From positions 2,240,501-2,304,500 of the forward strand of contig NZ_OY781882.1 in the NCBI RefSeq assembly GCF_963677125.1: a stretch of DNA of 64,000 nucleotides, in the 5' to 3' direction. The translations under genes were made by a program, and so were the position numbers. Under the pieces are notes generated by a model that saw nothing but the letters and a program-made list of their open reading frames with translations, did not search any database and was not told the origin of the DNA. This stretch comes from an uncultured Desulfobacter sp. (GTDB lineage: Bacteria > Desulfobacterota > Desulfobacteria > Desulfobacterales > Desulfobacteraceae). Below, in pieces: positions 17,541-26,275 of the stretch. Every line of letters starts with the position of its first letter. The first letter of the stretch is position 1.

Positions 17541-18851
17541 TTACAAGTTGCCTGTCAGTGATCTGGATAGTACGTCCAGATAGAATCGGGCATGACTGAT
17601 TGGAGCGGCGATGTTGGCCCGATGGTTGGCCAATATCCCGTCCGGACTACCTTCAAAAACAATCCAGGGATCCAGGCTCGAAGCATGATGAAGGGCTTCA
17701 ACCGCATGATGGATCACATCCATGCCCTGAACTGACCCAATCGTATCGTCACAATCCACAGCCACCGCACCGAGGATCGTACCCATGGCAATCGCCACAC
17801 CTTTTGCATAATAAAAGACATCATCGGCTTTAAAGGTGCTGAGCTCTCCCGGCTTCTTGACCAAATTTTCATCGCAACTGCCCAGGATACTTTCATATGC
17901 CTTAAGCAGGGGGACCAGGTTATCCACACGCCGGTAAAAACGCGCCTCCCCTCTCAGCAGCATCTCCTGATAATTTCGCCATCCATCCAAGCCCTCCTGA
18001 TATTTGCCTTCTGCCGAAGGAAACATTAACTCTGTGGGTTTAATCATGAAAGAGTTCATGGCATATTCCAGACTTGGAACATAGGCGTCAGTGCTTCCGG
18101 TACGGGACAGATTCTCGGCTAAAGCCACAGCTGTCCTGCGGGTTACTTCCAAAACGCCCAATTGCAAATACTTAATATTATCGGCAATTCTAATAATATC
18201 ATTGGGGCGCCAGCCCAAAAATCTGTGGTTTAATTCATAGTCAAGGGGCTTGATACAGGCTTCCACAAAGGCTACACCGCGTGGACCTGTGCGCACCGGT
18301 GCAGCATGTGAAGTACCATGATCTGTGGCCGGTGTTTCAGATGCATGAGAGGCTGTTTTATTTTCATTGACATGCTTATTTTTGACAGTCGTATGAAGGG
18401 TAGTGTCTTTTTGAGGCTCGACCGCATGCTCGGTGGTGCCATGGGAATCCTGTTTTTGCATAGCGGATCCATGCGTGGCCTGGGTGTCATGTGTAGTCAG
18501 CGCATTATGTGTGGCCAACGCATCATGAGCATTCTGGGTATTATGCGTGTTTAGGGTATTATTAGTGCTATGGGCATCATTCGTAGATAGAGCACCATGC
18601 GTATTTTCCTCCAGCACACTGAGCGTGTCATGGCCCGTGTCCGTTTTCTGGGCAACATGGGTCTCATGGGCTTTTTCACCCCTTTTTGCCGAAAAATCCT
18701 TCCACCAATCCATGCCCCACCATGCAGCATACCCGGAAATAGCCAGGATAAACACTGTGAGAATAAACCATTTGGATATAAGTATCTTTATCAAAAAACT
18801 CTTTTTCTTTACCGCGTCTCCACTGTTGGCAGCATTCTTCGCATCTTCCAT
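17541..18851 (-). CDS. DUF2333 family inner-membrane protein with His/Thr/Asn-rich repeat linker
   Basis: Protein of 436 aa. After a short cytoplasmic N-terminus there is one helix (about residues 22-44, WFILTVFILAISGYAAWWG), then a low-complexity extracytoplasmic linker of about 110 residues built from repeats such as THNALTTHDTQATH, and then the conserved domain (about 190-436) with DDIIRIADNIKYLQLG-like and RADNL-like elements (RRVDNLVPLLKAYESILGSC) and ISHARFYLDVLSRSL. The conserved part matches the uncharacterised DUF2333 family. ATG at 18851 follows AAGGAGAGG; a longer frame to 18917 lacks such a site. The linker repeats are also visible at DNA level. A dynamin-like GTPase gene lies upstream on the same strand; a membrane-related role is an inference. 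Confidence 0.8.
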   Translation of the reverse strand: MEDAKNAANSGDAVKKKSFLIKILISKWFILTVFILAISGYAAWWGMDWWKDFSAKRGEKAHETHVAQKTDTGHDTLSVLEENTHGALSTNDAHSTNNTLNTHNTQNAHDALATHNALTTHDTQATHGSAMQKQDSHGTTEHAVEPQKDTTLHTTVKNKHVNENKTASHASETPATDHGTSHAAPVRTGPRGVAFVEACIKPLDYELNHRFLGWRPNDIIRIADNIKYLQLGVLEVTRRTAVALAENLSRTGSTDAYVPSLEYAMNSFMIKPTELMFPSAEGKYQEGLDGWRNYQEMLLRGEARFYRRVDNLVPLLKAYESILGSCDENLVKKPGELSTFKADDVFYYAKGVAIAMGTILGAVAVDCDDTIGSVQGMDVIHHAVEALHHASSLDPWIVFEGSPDGILANHRANIAAPISHARFYLDVLSRSLTGNL

Positions 18852-19257
18852 ATTCCTCTCCTTGCCAATAAAAAATCTATGGGTTAAGCCTCCCTCTGGG
18901 CTTACATATATCGCCAAACCCGGATGGTCACGTTCCGGGTATCAAAATATTTCAGCAGGAGGAATCAAATATTTCTACGACACCCCCGCAATCTCCTTAA
19001 ACTGTAGCATTGACAAAGGATTAAGAACCTCCTTTTTCTTGTTTAGCAAGGTATAACAAAGAAAAAAAAGATTATCAAGCGCTTGAGACATAGCCTCCAG
19101 GGTGACCGCATTTATAATTTTGCCGGCTTTTTTAGCTTCACAATCGCTCTCGCTATCGCTATCGGGATCGAAATGTCCATTGTTTTTAGATCCCGATAGC
19201 GATGGCTTTGTTAATATAAATGCAGTTACCCTGACATAGCCCCAAATATACAAAATT
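18852..19257. other. Gap between DUF2333 and dynamin-like genes
   Basis: About 400 bases. A minus-strand frame (18975-19304, 109 aa) spans it and overlaps the end of the GTPase gene; its product (AKKAGKIINAVTLEAMSQAL and so on) matches nothing I recognise and contains a D/S-rich tract created by an inverted repeat, so I do not call it a gene. The DNA includes a perfect 15-bp inverted repeat (19155-19203). Confidence 0.45.
19155..19203. repeat. Perfect 15-bp inverted repeat
   Basis: ATCGCTATCGGGATC (19155-19169) and GATCCCGATAGCGAT (19189-19203) around 19 bases, next to further CGCTATCG/CGCTCTCG hexamer-like repeats. It lies 54 bases past the stop of the GTPase gene and could end or protect its transcript; no long T-run follows. 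Confidence 0.7.
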
Positions 19258-20715
19258 TTAAATAATAACATCTTGCCAGGGCAAATCATGTTTTTCGTTT
19301 TCACGGGCTGAACGCTTTTTTCTCCATTCTTTCAAATCATCCTCAGACTTGCCCCGGAACCCGCTCAATGCTTCCCGAATTTCATGGGTAGCGTCTTCAT
19401 TGATCTCCCGAATGTTAAATAGATCTAGTTTAAGGTCATAAAGGGTATAGTCGCCTTTGTTTGCTCTCAGATGCTCATATACCAAATCCCGAATAGCGCC
19501 CCAACTGTCTTTGCGGGTCTGATCGGTAATCGGGGTAAGGGTATCAAGATCGGCCAGCCGGGTGTTACGAAATTTTGATTCCAGCTTTTTCTGGGGAAAT
19601 GCCATCCATAAAATCATAATCAAGCCGGCAGTGATTCCCCCCGCCGACGACAGGACTGTGGGATCAGCCATTCCAACCAGCATCATCAAGGCGAAGGCGA
19701 CCAGCCCTCCCCCAAGAAGGCTGAGCAAAAGCCCGATACATATTTTTTGTATACGGAATCTTTGGAACTCGAGCCCAAAGGCTTGAATCGCTTCAATATA
19801 ATGGGCCAAGCGCTCACCGTGAATCTCCAAATATGTGGCCAAATGATCCAGCCTGCGCAAAGGGGTATGCAAAATGGTCTGCTTGAGATCCTCCCGCTGA
19901 TTTTCAAGGAGAGGGAGAAACTCAGGCGAAGCTGCGTTACTTATTGCCGCCGCATTTGAAGAATAGGTCATCCGGATCATAGGGATATCCTTTCGCCCGG
20001 TAATCTGGGACAAATTCCAGCACAGGGTCCCGTACACCCGCAACAGATCATTAAAGGTGGTGCATTCATCAATACGATTGAGCACAAAAATGATCCGGTC
20101 TTCAAATGTATGAGCGGTCAGGGTTTCCCGAATGCTTTTATACGCCTCCCGTACTGTTCCGGCCTTGTGGGCATCAAACAGAACCAAAACAAGCCCTGCT
20201 TTCTGTGCCAAATCTCCGAGAACCTCTTGATAATCATATCCCCGGTCCCGCTCGGAAATGCTGTCTAACATGCCGGGTGTATCAATGATGGCCAAATTCT
20301 TCAAAAAAGGCGAGTTTATTTTTTTAAGCTGAAAATGGGCCGCGAAACGCTGGCCATGTTTGCGGAGTGTGGAAAAGGGGTATTCTGGATCATTAAGCAG
20401 ACTTTTGCCGTCTCGCTGTTCCACCACCTGTATCCCTTCTGTCTCCGGCACGGAATCATCATAAGTCAGTACAGTGAAGGAGTCATCTGTAGGGGCCTGA
20501 CCTGTATCCTGAATCTTTGCGCCTAAAAATTCATTGATCAAGGAAGATTTACCAGAAGAATAATTACCGATCACCAGCACCATGGGACGCCATTTCACAT
20601 TGGTCTCCAGAGGCATATCGCTGTAGCCGTAGCGCTGGGCTACCGGTGTCAAGTGCCGGGTTATGGTATCCACGATATCTTCCCGAAGGGCATTCATATA
20701 ATTTTCACGATCCAT
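19258..20715 (-). CDS. Dynamin-like GTPase with two C-terminal transmembrane segments
   Basis: Protein of 485 aa. The GTPase domain (about 35-290) has P-loop GNYSSGKSSL, switch threonine region APTDDSFTVL, G3 DTPGM and G4 NRID, the set seen in bacterial dynamin/EHD-like proteins. A helical region follows, then two adjacent hydrophobic helices (about 330-380, IGLLLSLLGGGLVAFALMML and ITAGLIMILWMAFP) and a charged C-terminal tail. Members of this class bind and remodel membranes. ATG at 20715 follows GGAGG; the frame upstream (TTG at 20727) runs through that ribosome site. It lies upstream of the DUF2333 gene on the same strand with a 400-base gap. Partner and cellular role cannot be told from sequence. 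Confidence 0.82.
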   Translation of the reverse strand: MDRENYMNALREDIVDTITRHLTPVAQRYGYSDMPLETNVKWRPMVLVIGNYSSGKSSLINEFLGAKIQDTGQAPTDDSFTVLTYDDSVPETEGIQVVEQRDGKSLLNDPEYPFSTLRKHGQRFAAHFQLKKINSPFLKNLAIIDTPGMLDSISERDRGYDYQEVLGDLAQKAGLVLVLFDAHKAGTVREAYKSIRETLTAHTFEDRIIFVLNRIDECTTFNDLLRVYGTLCWNLSQITGRKDIPMIRMTYSSNAAAISNAASPEFLPLLENQREDLKQTILHTPLRRLDHLATYLEIHGERLAHYIEAIQAFGLEFQRFRIQKICIGLLLSLLGGGLVAFALMMLVGMADPTVLSSAGGITAGLIMILWMAFPQKKLESKFRNTRLADLDTLTPITDQTRKDSWGAIRDLVYEHLRANKGDYTLYDLKLDLFNIREINEDATHEIREALSGFRGKSEDDLKEWRKKRSARENEKHDLPWQDVII

Positions 20716-21034
20716 GGATTCCTCCAAAATAATGTTCAGATTTAAATATGCCGCTCAAAAATGATATCAGGCGACAGATATTGTCGTTAATATAGCCAGT
20801 CGAGTATAGAAAAACAGCACAAGTGTGTCAATTTGATTTATTTGCAAGGTCGAACGTTATAATAAAACATCCAATTTTTCCCAAATATGATAAATCTATT
20901 TGAAAAGAAACGCTTTCAAAAAATTTGATATAAAATACTGTATTTTTGTTATATTATATCTATGTTAAAAATTAAAATTTTCGTGACTGCTTAGATACCT
21001 GCACTTTTTATAGTATATTCTTAAAGGATAAAAT
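20716..21034. other. AT-rich divergent gap
   Basis: About 320 bases between the dynamin-like gene and the divergent CBS-DUF294 gene. Very AT-rich, with several possible -10 boxes (TATAAAAT near 20930) but no paired -35 that I would trust. No gene seen. Confidence 0.5.
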
Positions 21035-22477
21035 ATGAGCAAGGAAGAGTCATTACAATTTTTCAGTAATTCTATATCAAGCGTGATAAGAAAAAATGTA
21101 CTTTTCTGCAGTGCAAAAAAACCCATTAAAGAAGCCGCTATTTTAATGAAACAGCATCGATGCAGTTCTATTCTTATAGAGCAGGAAGGCAAATTCATAG
21201 GTATAGCCACAGATCAGGACTTTAGAAATAAAGTTGTGGCAGCGGATATAAATAATTCAAATCCAATTTCTGAAATAATGTCGTATCCTTTAATAAGCAT
21301 GTCCGAACATTCAAGTGTTTTCGAAGCATTCATCAAAATAATGAAAACAGGCGTAAAACATTTAGCTGTAATTAACAACGAAAATGATGCAATAGGTGTG
21401 GTTACAAACAGCGATCTTATAAATGCCCAAGGCAAATTGCCTTTCTTATTCATAAAAGAAATAAATAAGGCTACAACCTATGAAGAAATATCAAAAAAAC
21501 AAAAACAGTTGCCCCAAAGCATTTATACGTTAATAAATGAAGGTGCAAAAGCTCAAAACATAAATAATTTTGTTACAGCCATAACTGATACTATCTTAGA
21601 AAAACTGATACAATTTGCTATTCAAAAGATAGGACAACCGCCTGTCAAATTCGCCTTTATGGTAATGGGAAGCGAAGGAAGAAAAGAACAGACACTTAAA
21701 ACAGACCAGGATAATGCCATTATTTTTGAAGATGTAAATGAAAAAGACTTAGAATCCGTAAATTCATATTTTTTAAAATTAGGCGAACACGTATGTAATA
21801 TGCTTGATCAAACAGGGTATGATTTTTGTAAAGGTAATATAATGGCAAAAAATCAAAAATGGTGTCAGCCTTTTTCCATATGGCAGAAATATTTTAACAA
21901 ATGGATCTATAATGCAAGCCCTGAAACACTTCTCAAAACAAGCATCTTTTTTGATTTTCGTTTAGGGTATGGAGATATCAGTTTAGTAAATAAGCTGAGA
22001 GCCTCTCTTTTTGATTATTTAGACGATCGAAAGGTTTTTTTTAGATATATGGCTGAAAACACATCTCACTTTAGAGTACCTATTGGCTTTTGGGGTAATT
22101 TTATTGTTGAATCTAAAGGTGAATTAAAAAATACGTTTGACATCAAAAAACCGATGATGCTTGTGGTGGATTTTGCAAGAATATATGCGCTTCAAAATAA
22201 AATATCTGCTACAAATACGATGGAACGATTGGAGTTATTATACAAAAAAAAGATAATAAACGAATCTGATTTTAATGATATGAGTCATTCTTATAGCTAT
22301 ATGATGAATTTAAGATTTATCAATCAAATAAATCGTATCATCAATGAAGCAAGAGACCCCAATAATTATATTAACCCCAAAAAGCTATCAAGAATTGATC
22401 AAAAAACCTTGAAAGAAGTATTCAAAAAAATAGAAGAAAGGGCAAACCTTCAACAGGAATTTTTAACAGCAATGTAA
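21035..22477 (+). CDS. Soluble CBS-CBS-DUF294 putative nucleotidyltransferase (paralogue 4)
   Basis: Protein of 480 aa corresponding to the cytoplasmic half of the large sensors: CBS pair (about 15-130), DUF294 nucleotidyltransferase (about 135-270) with GSEGRKEQTLKTDQDNA intact, and DUF294 C-terminal domain (about 300-475). There is no membrane helix, Cache or PAS domain. AAAGGA precedes ATG at 21035. Proteins of this layout are known as putative signal-transduction proteins without a proven reaction. The gene is strikingly AT-rich (long A/T third positions such as AAAAAAAAGATAATAAACG) compared with genes a few kilobases away, suggesting a different origin. It could work with, or compete with, the membrane paralogues. 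Confidence 0.88.
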   Translation: MSKEESLQFFSNSISSVIRKNVLFCSAKKPIKEAAILMKQHRCSSILIEQEGKFIGIATDQDFRNKVVAADINNSNPISEIMSYPLISMSEHSSVFEAFIKIMKTGVKHLAVINNENDAIGVVTNSDLINAQGKLPFLFIKEINKATTYEEISKKQKQLPQSIYTLINEGAKAQNINNFVTAITDTILEKLIQFAIQKIGQPPVKFAFMVMGSEGRKEQTLKTDQDNAIIFEDVNEKDLESVNSYFLKLGEHVCNMLDQTGYDFCKGNIMAKNQKWCQPFSIWQKYFNKWIYNASPETLLKTSIFFDFRLGYGDISLVNKLRASLFDYLDDRKVFFRYMAENTSHFRVPIGFWGNFIVESKGELKNTFDIKKPMMLVVDFARIYALQNKISATNTMERLELLYKKKIINESDFNDMSHSYSYMMNLRFINQINRIINEARDPNNYINPKKLSRIDQKTLKEVFKKIEERANLQQEFLTAM

Positions 22478-22516
22478 TCGGCTACATTTGTTTATTGCTT
22501 ATTGCATACAAATGCG

Positions 22517-23353
22517 TCAGGACGGCGGCGTCTCTTCCTCTTCCTGATCTTCAGGTTTATACTCTATGATTTGCGGATCAGTATCAGATGGACCTTCAAT
22601 CTGCAAGGGTTGATCGGTCCCTGCGTTATACTCTAAGCTGATTCGATGTTTTTGCAGCTCTGTGTGACTTTGAATGCTCCGTTTTGCAAGCAGATAACGC
22701 AAATAGATTATCCAGAGACAAACAAACACAACAATGCCGAGCAACACAAAAAACACCCATTCATACTGAACGAAAAAATCAAAGCCGATCTGCCCCAGAT
22801 AAGTGAACATGTTGGGAATGATCCAGTATGATATTACTCCAATGAACACCAAAAAACCGATGTTGAAAATATTCATACGGCCAATTCGGTCCAACGTCGA
22901 TTCAAGCTTAGTTTCATTTTCTGATCCATTTAAAGAACCGGAACCTTGGCCTTGGCCATTCAACTTCTCAACTTTTTCAGCATGAAAAATAACCAGATAC
23001 CCCTTAACGACAAAGGCAAACAGCATCATGGCACCGATAGGTATGCAGATAGCAGCCACAAACCAGGCTCGAAATGGAAACGGCACGTCGTGCTTTTTGA
23101 GTTGCAATGTATAATTATCAAGGGAACCAAAGACCTTTTCAAAATTAGGCCTGTTAAAATCGCTTAGATTATTTCCACTGGTTTCGTGTATGACTTTGCC
23201 TTGGTAGTCGATCACTTGAAGAACGGATTTTTCGCCTGAGTGCATAATAGCCAAGGCAAAAATTTCAAGTTCAATTAAAAAAAGCCCCACAATAACAATA
23301 GTGAAAAGGGCCTTGTGTTCCTGCAACAGTTTGGTAATTGGAGATGATTTCAC
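22517..23353 (-). CDS. Four-helix membrane protein of unknown function
   Basis: Protein of 278 aa that I do not recognise. Visible: helix 1 (about 17-37), an extracytoplasmic stretch of about 55 residues (VLQVIDYQGKVIHETSGN...), helix 2 (about 97-120), a cytoplasmic Gly/Ser/Asn-rich linker (NGQGQGSGSLNGSENE), helices 3 and 4 (about 163-185 and 198-222), and an acidic Pro/Glu-rich tail (PEDQEEEETPPS). The helix-loop-helix start resembles small sensor proteins but there is no output domain. It is convergent with the CBS-DUF294 gene (39-base gap) and lies downstream of sdhB on the same strand after a terminator. Confidence 0.7.
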   Translation of the reverse strand: MKSSPITKLLQEHKALFTIVIVGLFLIELEIFALAIMHSGEKSVLQVIDYQGKVIHETSGNNLSDFNRPNFEKVFGSLDNYTLQLKKHDVPFPFRAWFVAAICIPIGAMMLFAFVVKGYLVIFHAEKVEKLNGQGQGSGSLNGSENETKLESTLDRIGRMNIFNIGFLVFIGVISYWIIPNMFTYLGQIGFDFFVQYEWVFFVLLGIVVFVCLWIIYLRYLLAKRSIQSHTELQKHRISLEYNAGTDQPLQIEGPSDTDPQIIEYKPEDQEEEETPPS

Positions 23354-23507
23354 GGCTTTACTTCTTACTTAATACTGGTGATAGGAAATGTGCATAGGGA
23401 CTAAGGATTGATTTAAACAGGTTCTTATACATTTTAGGGCATCTAATTCTTATCATCTTTGCCGTGTTTTTTCTTTCCATATTGTCGTAACACATACTAC
23501 TTTCAAT

Positions 23508-23545
23508 TTAAAAAGGTGGGACAAATGCAAAATAAGTCCCACCCC
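23508..23545 (-). terminator. Terminator after sdhCAB
   Basis: On the minus strand GGTGGGAC, a 13-base loop, GTCCCACC and then TTTTTAAATT. It lies about 20 bases past the sdhB stop. Confidence 0.85.
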
Positions 23546-23566
23546 ATAATATTTTCTTACACAGCC

Positions 23567-24334
23567 TTACATTGCTGTAGAGCAAACGCCTGCGGACAGG
23601 AACTCTCTGTTCAGACGAGCAATATTTGTAATAGAAATGTTTTTAGGACATGAGTTTTCGCATTCTCTTTCATTTGAGCAGTTACCAAAACCACATGCAT
23701 CCATGGTTCTTACCATAGCCAATGCGCGTTTAGCAGCCTCAGGTCTACCCTGGGGAAGCAGAGCAAGATGGGAAATCTTAGCGCTGACAAACAGCATTGC
23801 AGAAGCATTCGGGCATGCAGCAACACATGCGCCGCAGCCAATACATTCTGCTGCACTCATGGAAAGGTCACAAGTTTCATAGGTAATCGGTAAATTATTT
23901 GCTTCGGGAGCACCACCAGCTTTAGCAGTGATATAACCGCCAGCCTGGATAATTTTGTCAAAGGCACTTCTGTCAACAACAAGGTCTTTGATTACCTTAA
24001 ACGCTTTGGCTCTGAAAGGTTCAATAAAAATTGTATCGCCATCTTTGAACCGTCTCATGTGAAACTGGCAAAGGGTCGTGCCCTTCTCTGATCCGTGAGC
24101 ATACCCGTTTACAACCTGGCCGCACATACCGCAAATACCCTCGCGGCAATCATGATCGAAGGCGATGGGCTCTATGCCTTTAACTGTAAGATCATCATTT
24201 ACAATATCAAGCATTTCCAGAAAAGAGGCGTCAGTGGAAATATGTTTGGCCTGATAGGTTTCAATTTTACCTTTTTTCTCACCCCGTTTCTGGCGCCACA
24301 CCTTTAGTGTCAGATTTAAAAATTTTTCTTCCAT
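23567..24334 (-). CDS. sdhB: Succinate dehydrogenase/fumarate reductase iron-sulfur subunit
   Basis: Peripheral electron-transfer subunit, 255 aa. The N-terminal plant-ferredoxin-like domain has the [2Fe-2S] ligands CREGICGMC (Cys63, 68, 71) with a fourth Cys at 89; the C-terminal ferredoxin domain has CIGCGACVAACP and CGFGNCSNERECENSCP for the [4Fe-4S] and [3Fe-4S] centres. ATG at 24334 overlaps the TGA of sdhA by one base (TGATG); a GTG three bases earlier is an alternative. Last gene of sdhCAB. In an acetate-oxidising sulfate reducer it would carry electrons from succinate towards menaquinone. Confidence 0.96.
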   Translation of the reverse strand: MEEKFLNLTLKVWRQKRGEKKGKIETYQAKHISTDASFLEMLDIVNDDLTVKGIEPIAFDHDCREGICGMCGQVVNGYAHGSEKGTTLCQFHMRRFKDGDTIFIEPFRAKAFKVIKDLVVDRSAFDKIIQAGGYITAKAGGAPEANNLPITYETCDLSMSAAECIGCGACVAACPNASAMLFVSAKISHLALLPQGRPEAAKRALAMVRTMDACGFGNCSNERECENSCPKNISITNIARLNREFLSAGVCSTAM

Positions 24335-26247
24335 CACTTGTAGCTCCTTTGCGTTAATTTCACATTCTCAAAAACAAGTGGCTCTTCGTTCCGAATCGGG
24401 TCTTTACCTTCACCTGCATATTCCCAAGCAGCTACATGGCAGAAATTTTCATCATCTCTCTTGGCTTCGTTCTCTTCTGTCTGGGACTCTTCCCGGAAAT
24501 GACCGCCACAGGATTCTGTACGCATCAGCGCATCACGAGCCAGAAGCTCTCCGAATTCGAGGTAATCAGCAAGTCTGTAGCCTTTTTCCAGAGTCTGGTT
24601 AAAATCTTTGCTGCTACCTGTAACATCAACATTCTCCCAGAATTCTTCACGAAGTGCTTGAATCTTCTGGATCCCGTCTTTCAGCCCTGCGTCAGTACGG
24701 GCCATGCCACAGTGATCCCACATAATCAGGCCAAGCTCTTTGTGAATATCATCAACCGTTCTCTTACCCTTGATGTTCATCAGCTTGTCTATTTTTTCAG
24801 TCAGCTGCTTTTCTGAATCTTTAAACGCCTGGTGAGACGTGTTTACATCAGCCAGGGACTGGGTTGCCAGGTATCCGCCGATGGTATAGGGCAGAACAAA
24901 GTATCCGTCTGAAAGGCCCTGCATCAATGCACTTGCACCAAGACGGTTTGCGCCGTGGTCGGAGAAGTTGGCGCCGCCCAGACAGAACAGACCGTCACGG
25001 GTTGTCATGAGGTTATAGTCAACCCAGGTGCCGCCCATTACATAATGGATGGCAGGATAGATCTTCATGGGCACTTTGTACGGATCCTCGTCCTGAATCT
25101 TATCATACATCTGGAAGAGGTTGCCGTATTTAGCACGGATGACATCTTCGCCGTCACGTTTGATCGCATCGCTGAAATCCAGATATACAGCAAGACCTGT
25201 GTTACCAACACCCCTGCCTTCGTCGCATGCAATTTTTGCATTACGGGATGCCACATCGCGGGGAACCAGGTTACCGAAACTTGGATATTTACGTTCCAGG
25301 TAGTAATCTCTTTCGTTTTCAGGAATTTGATCGGGGCTACGGGTATCGCCTTTTTTGATTGGCGCCCAAACTCTACCGTCATTTCTAAGACTCTCACTCA
25401 TCAGCGTCAGTTTAGACTGATAGTCTCCATGCACGGTAATACATGTGGGATGGATCTGGGTGTAACATGGGTTGGCAAAGGCGGCGCCTTTTTTGTAAGC
25501 GGCCCAGCATGCAGAGACATTGGAGTGCATACCACTGGTGGTCAGAAAGTATACATTGTCATATCCGCCTGTGGCCAGAACTACGGCATGGGCTGAATGG
25601 CTTTCGATTTCACCTGTTATCAGGTTACGGCAGACAACACCTCTGGCGCAACCATCGACGATAACGATGTCAAGGATATCACGCCTGTTGTACATCTCCA
25701 CACCGCCAAGACCGATCTGACGGCTTAACTGACCGTAAACGCCGAGCAGCAGCTGCTGCCCCGTCTGTCCTCTGGCATAAAAGGTACGGGAAACCTGGGC
25801 ACCACCGAATGACCGGTTGGCAAGGAGTCCGCCGTATTCTCTTGCAAAGGGAACCCCTGTGGCAACACAGTGGTCAATAATTTTATTGGCATTCTCGGCA
25901 AGACGGTAAACATTTGCTTCTCTTGCACGATAATCACCGCCCTTGATTGTATCATAGAAAAGGTTCCAGATACTGTCACCGTCACCAGGATAGTTTTTTG
26001 CTGCGTTGATACCGCCCTGGGCAGCAATACTATGTGCTCTTCTCGGGCTGTCCTGGATGCAGAAATTTTTTACATGGTACCCAAGGTCAGCCAAAGTTGC
26101 CGCTGCAGAACCACCGGCAAGGCCTGTTCCCACAACGATGATTTCAAATTTTCTTTTATTTGCAGGATTGACTCGTTTTAAATCAAATTTATATCTTTCC
26201 CATTTGGTCTCGAGAGGACCTGACGGGACATTGGAATTTAATTGCAT
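24334..26247 (-). CDS. sdhA: Succinate dehydrogenase/fumarate reductase flavoprotein subunit
   Basis: Catalytic subunit, 637 aa, which interconverts succinate and fumarate with covalently bound FAD. The dinucleotide fold is GTGLAGGSAAATLADLGYHV (from residue 40) and the FAD-linking histidine is in RRAHSIAAQGGINA (His72). The active-site region with conserved Arg and His (TQIHPTC, HYVMGGTWVDY, NRLGASALMQGL) is intact. Length and gene order C-A-B match the class-B enzymes of Wolinella and Bacillus. RBS is modest. Such enzymes may need membrane potential to reduce menaquinone with succinate. It works in the citric acid cycle. Confidence 0.97.
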   Translation of the reverse strand: MQLNSNVPSGPLETKWERYKFDLKRVNPANKRKFEIIVVGTGLAGGSAAATLADLGYHVKNFCIQDSPRRAHSIAAQGGINAAKNYPGDGDSIWNLFYDTIKGGDYRAREANVYRLAENANKIIDHCVATGVPFAREYGGLLANRSFGGAQVSRTFYARGQTGQQLLLGVYGQLSRQIGLGGVEMYNRRDILDIVIVDGCARGVVCRNLITGEIESHSAHAVVLATGGYDNVYFLTTSGMHSNVSACWAAYKKGAAFANPCYTQIHPTCITVHGDYQSKLTLMSESLRNDGRVWAPIKKGDTRSPDQIPENERDYYLERKYPSFGNLVPRDVASRNAKIACDEGRGVGNTGLAVYLDFSDAIKRDGEDVIRAKYGNLFQMYDKIQDEDPYKVPMKIYPAIHYVMGGTWVDYNLMTTRDGLFCLGGANFSDHGANRLGASALMQGLSDGYFVLPYTIGGYLATQSLADVNTSHQAFKDSEKQLTEKIDKLMNIKGKRTVDDIHKELGLIMWDHCGMARTDAGLKDGIQKIQALREEFWENVDVTGSSKDFNQTLEKGYRLADYLEFGELLARDALMRTESCGGHFREESQTEENEAKRDDENFCHVAAWEYAGEGKDPIRNEEPLVFENVKLTQRSYK

Positions 26248-26275
26248 GTATCCCCCTGATTATTGATAATTATAG

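Noticed and set aside
17600..18550. Zinc-finger-like or CRISPR-like repeat in the DUF2333 linker
   Set aside because: The units are short, irregular, in frame and without spacers; this is protein low complexity.
18975..19304. Minus-strand frame of 109 aa with a D/S-rich tract
   Set aside because: It overlaps the end of the dynamin-like gene, has no ribosome site, matches no family I know, and the D/S tract comes from an inverted repeat.
24955..25596. Plus-strand frame of 213 aa opposite sdhA
   Set aside because: Antisense shadow of a conserved gene; no ribosome site or family match.
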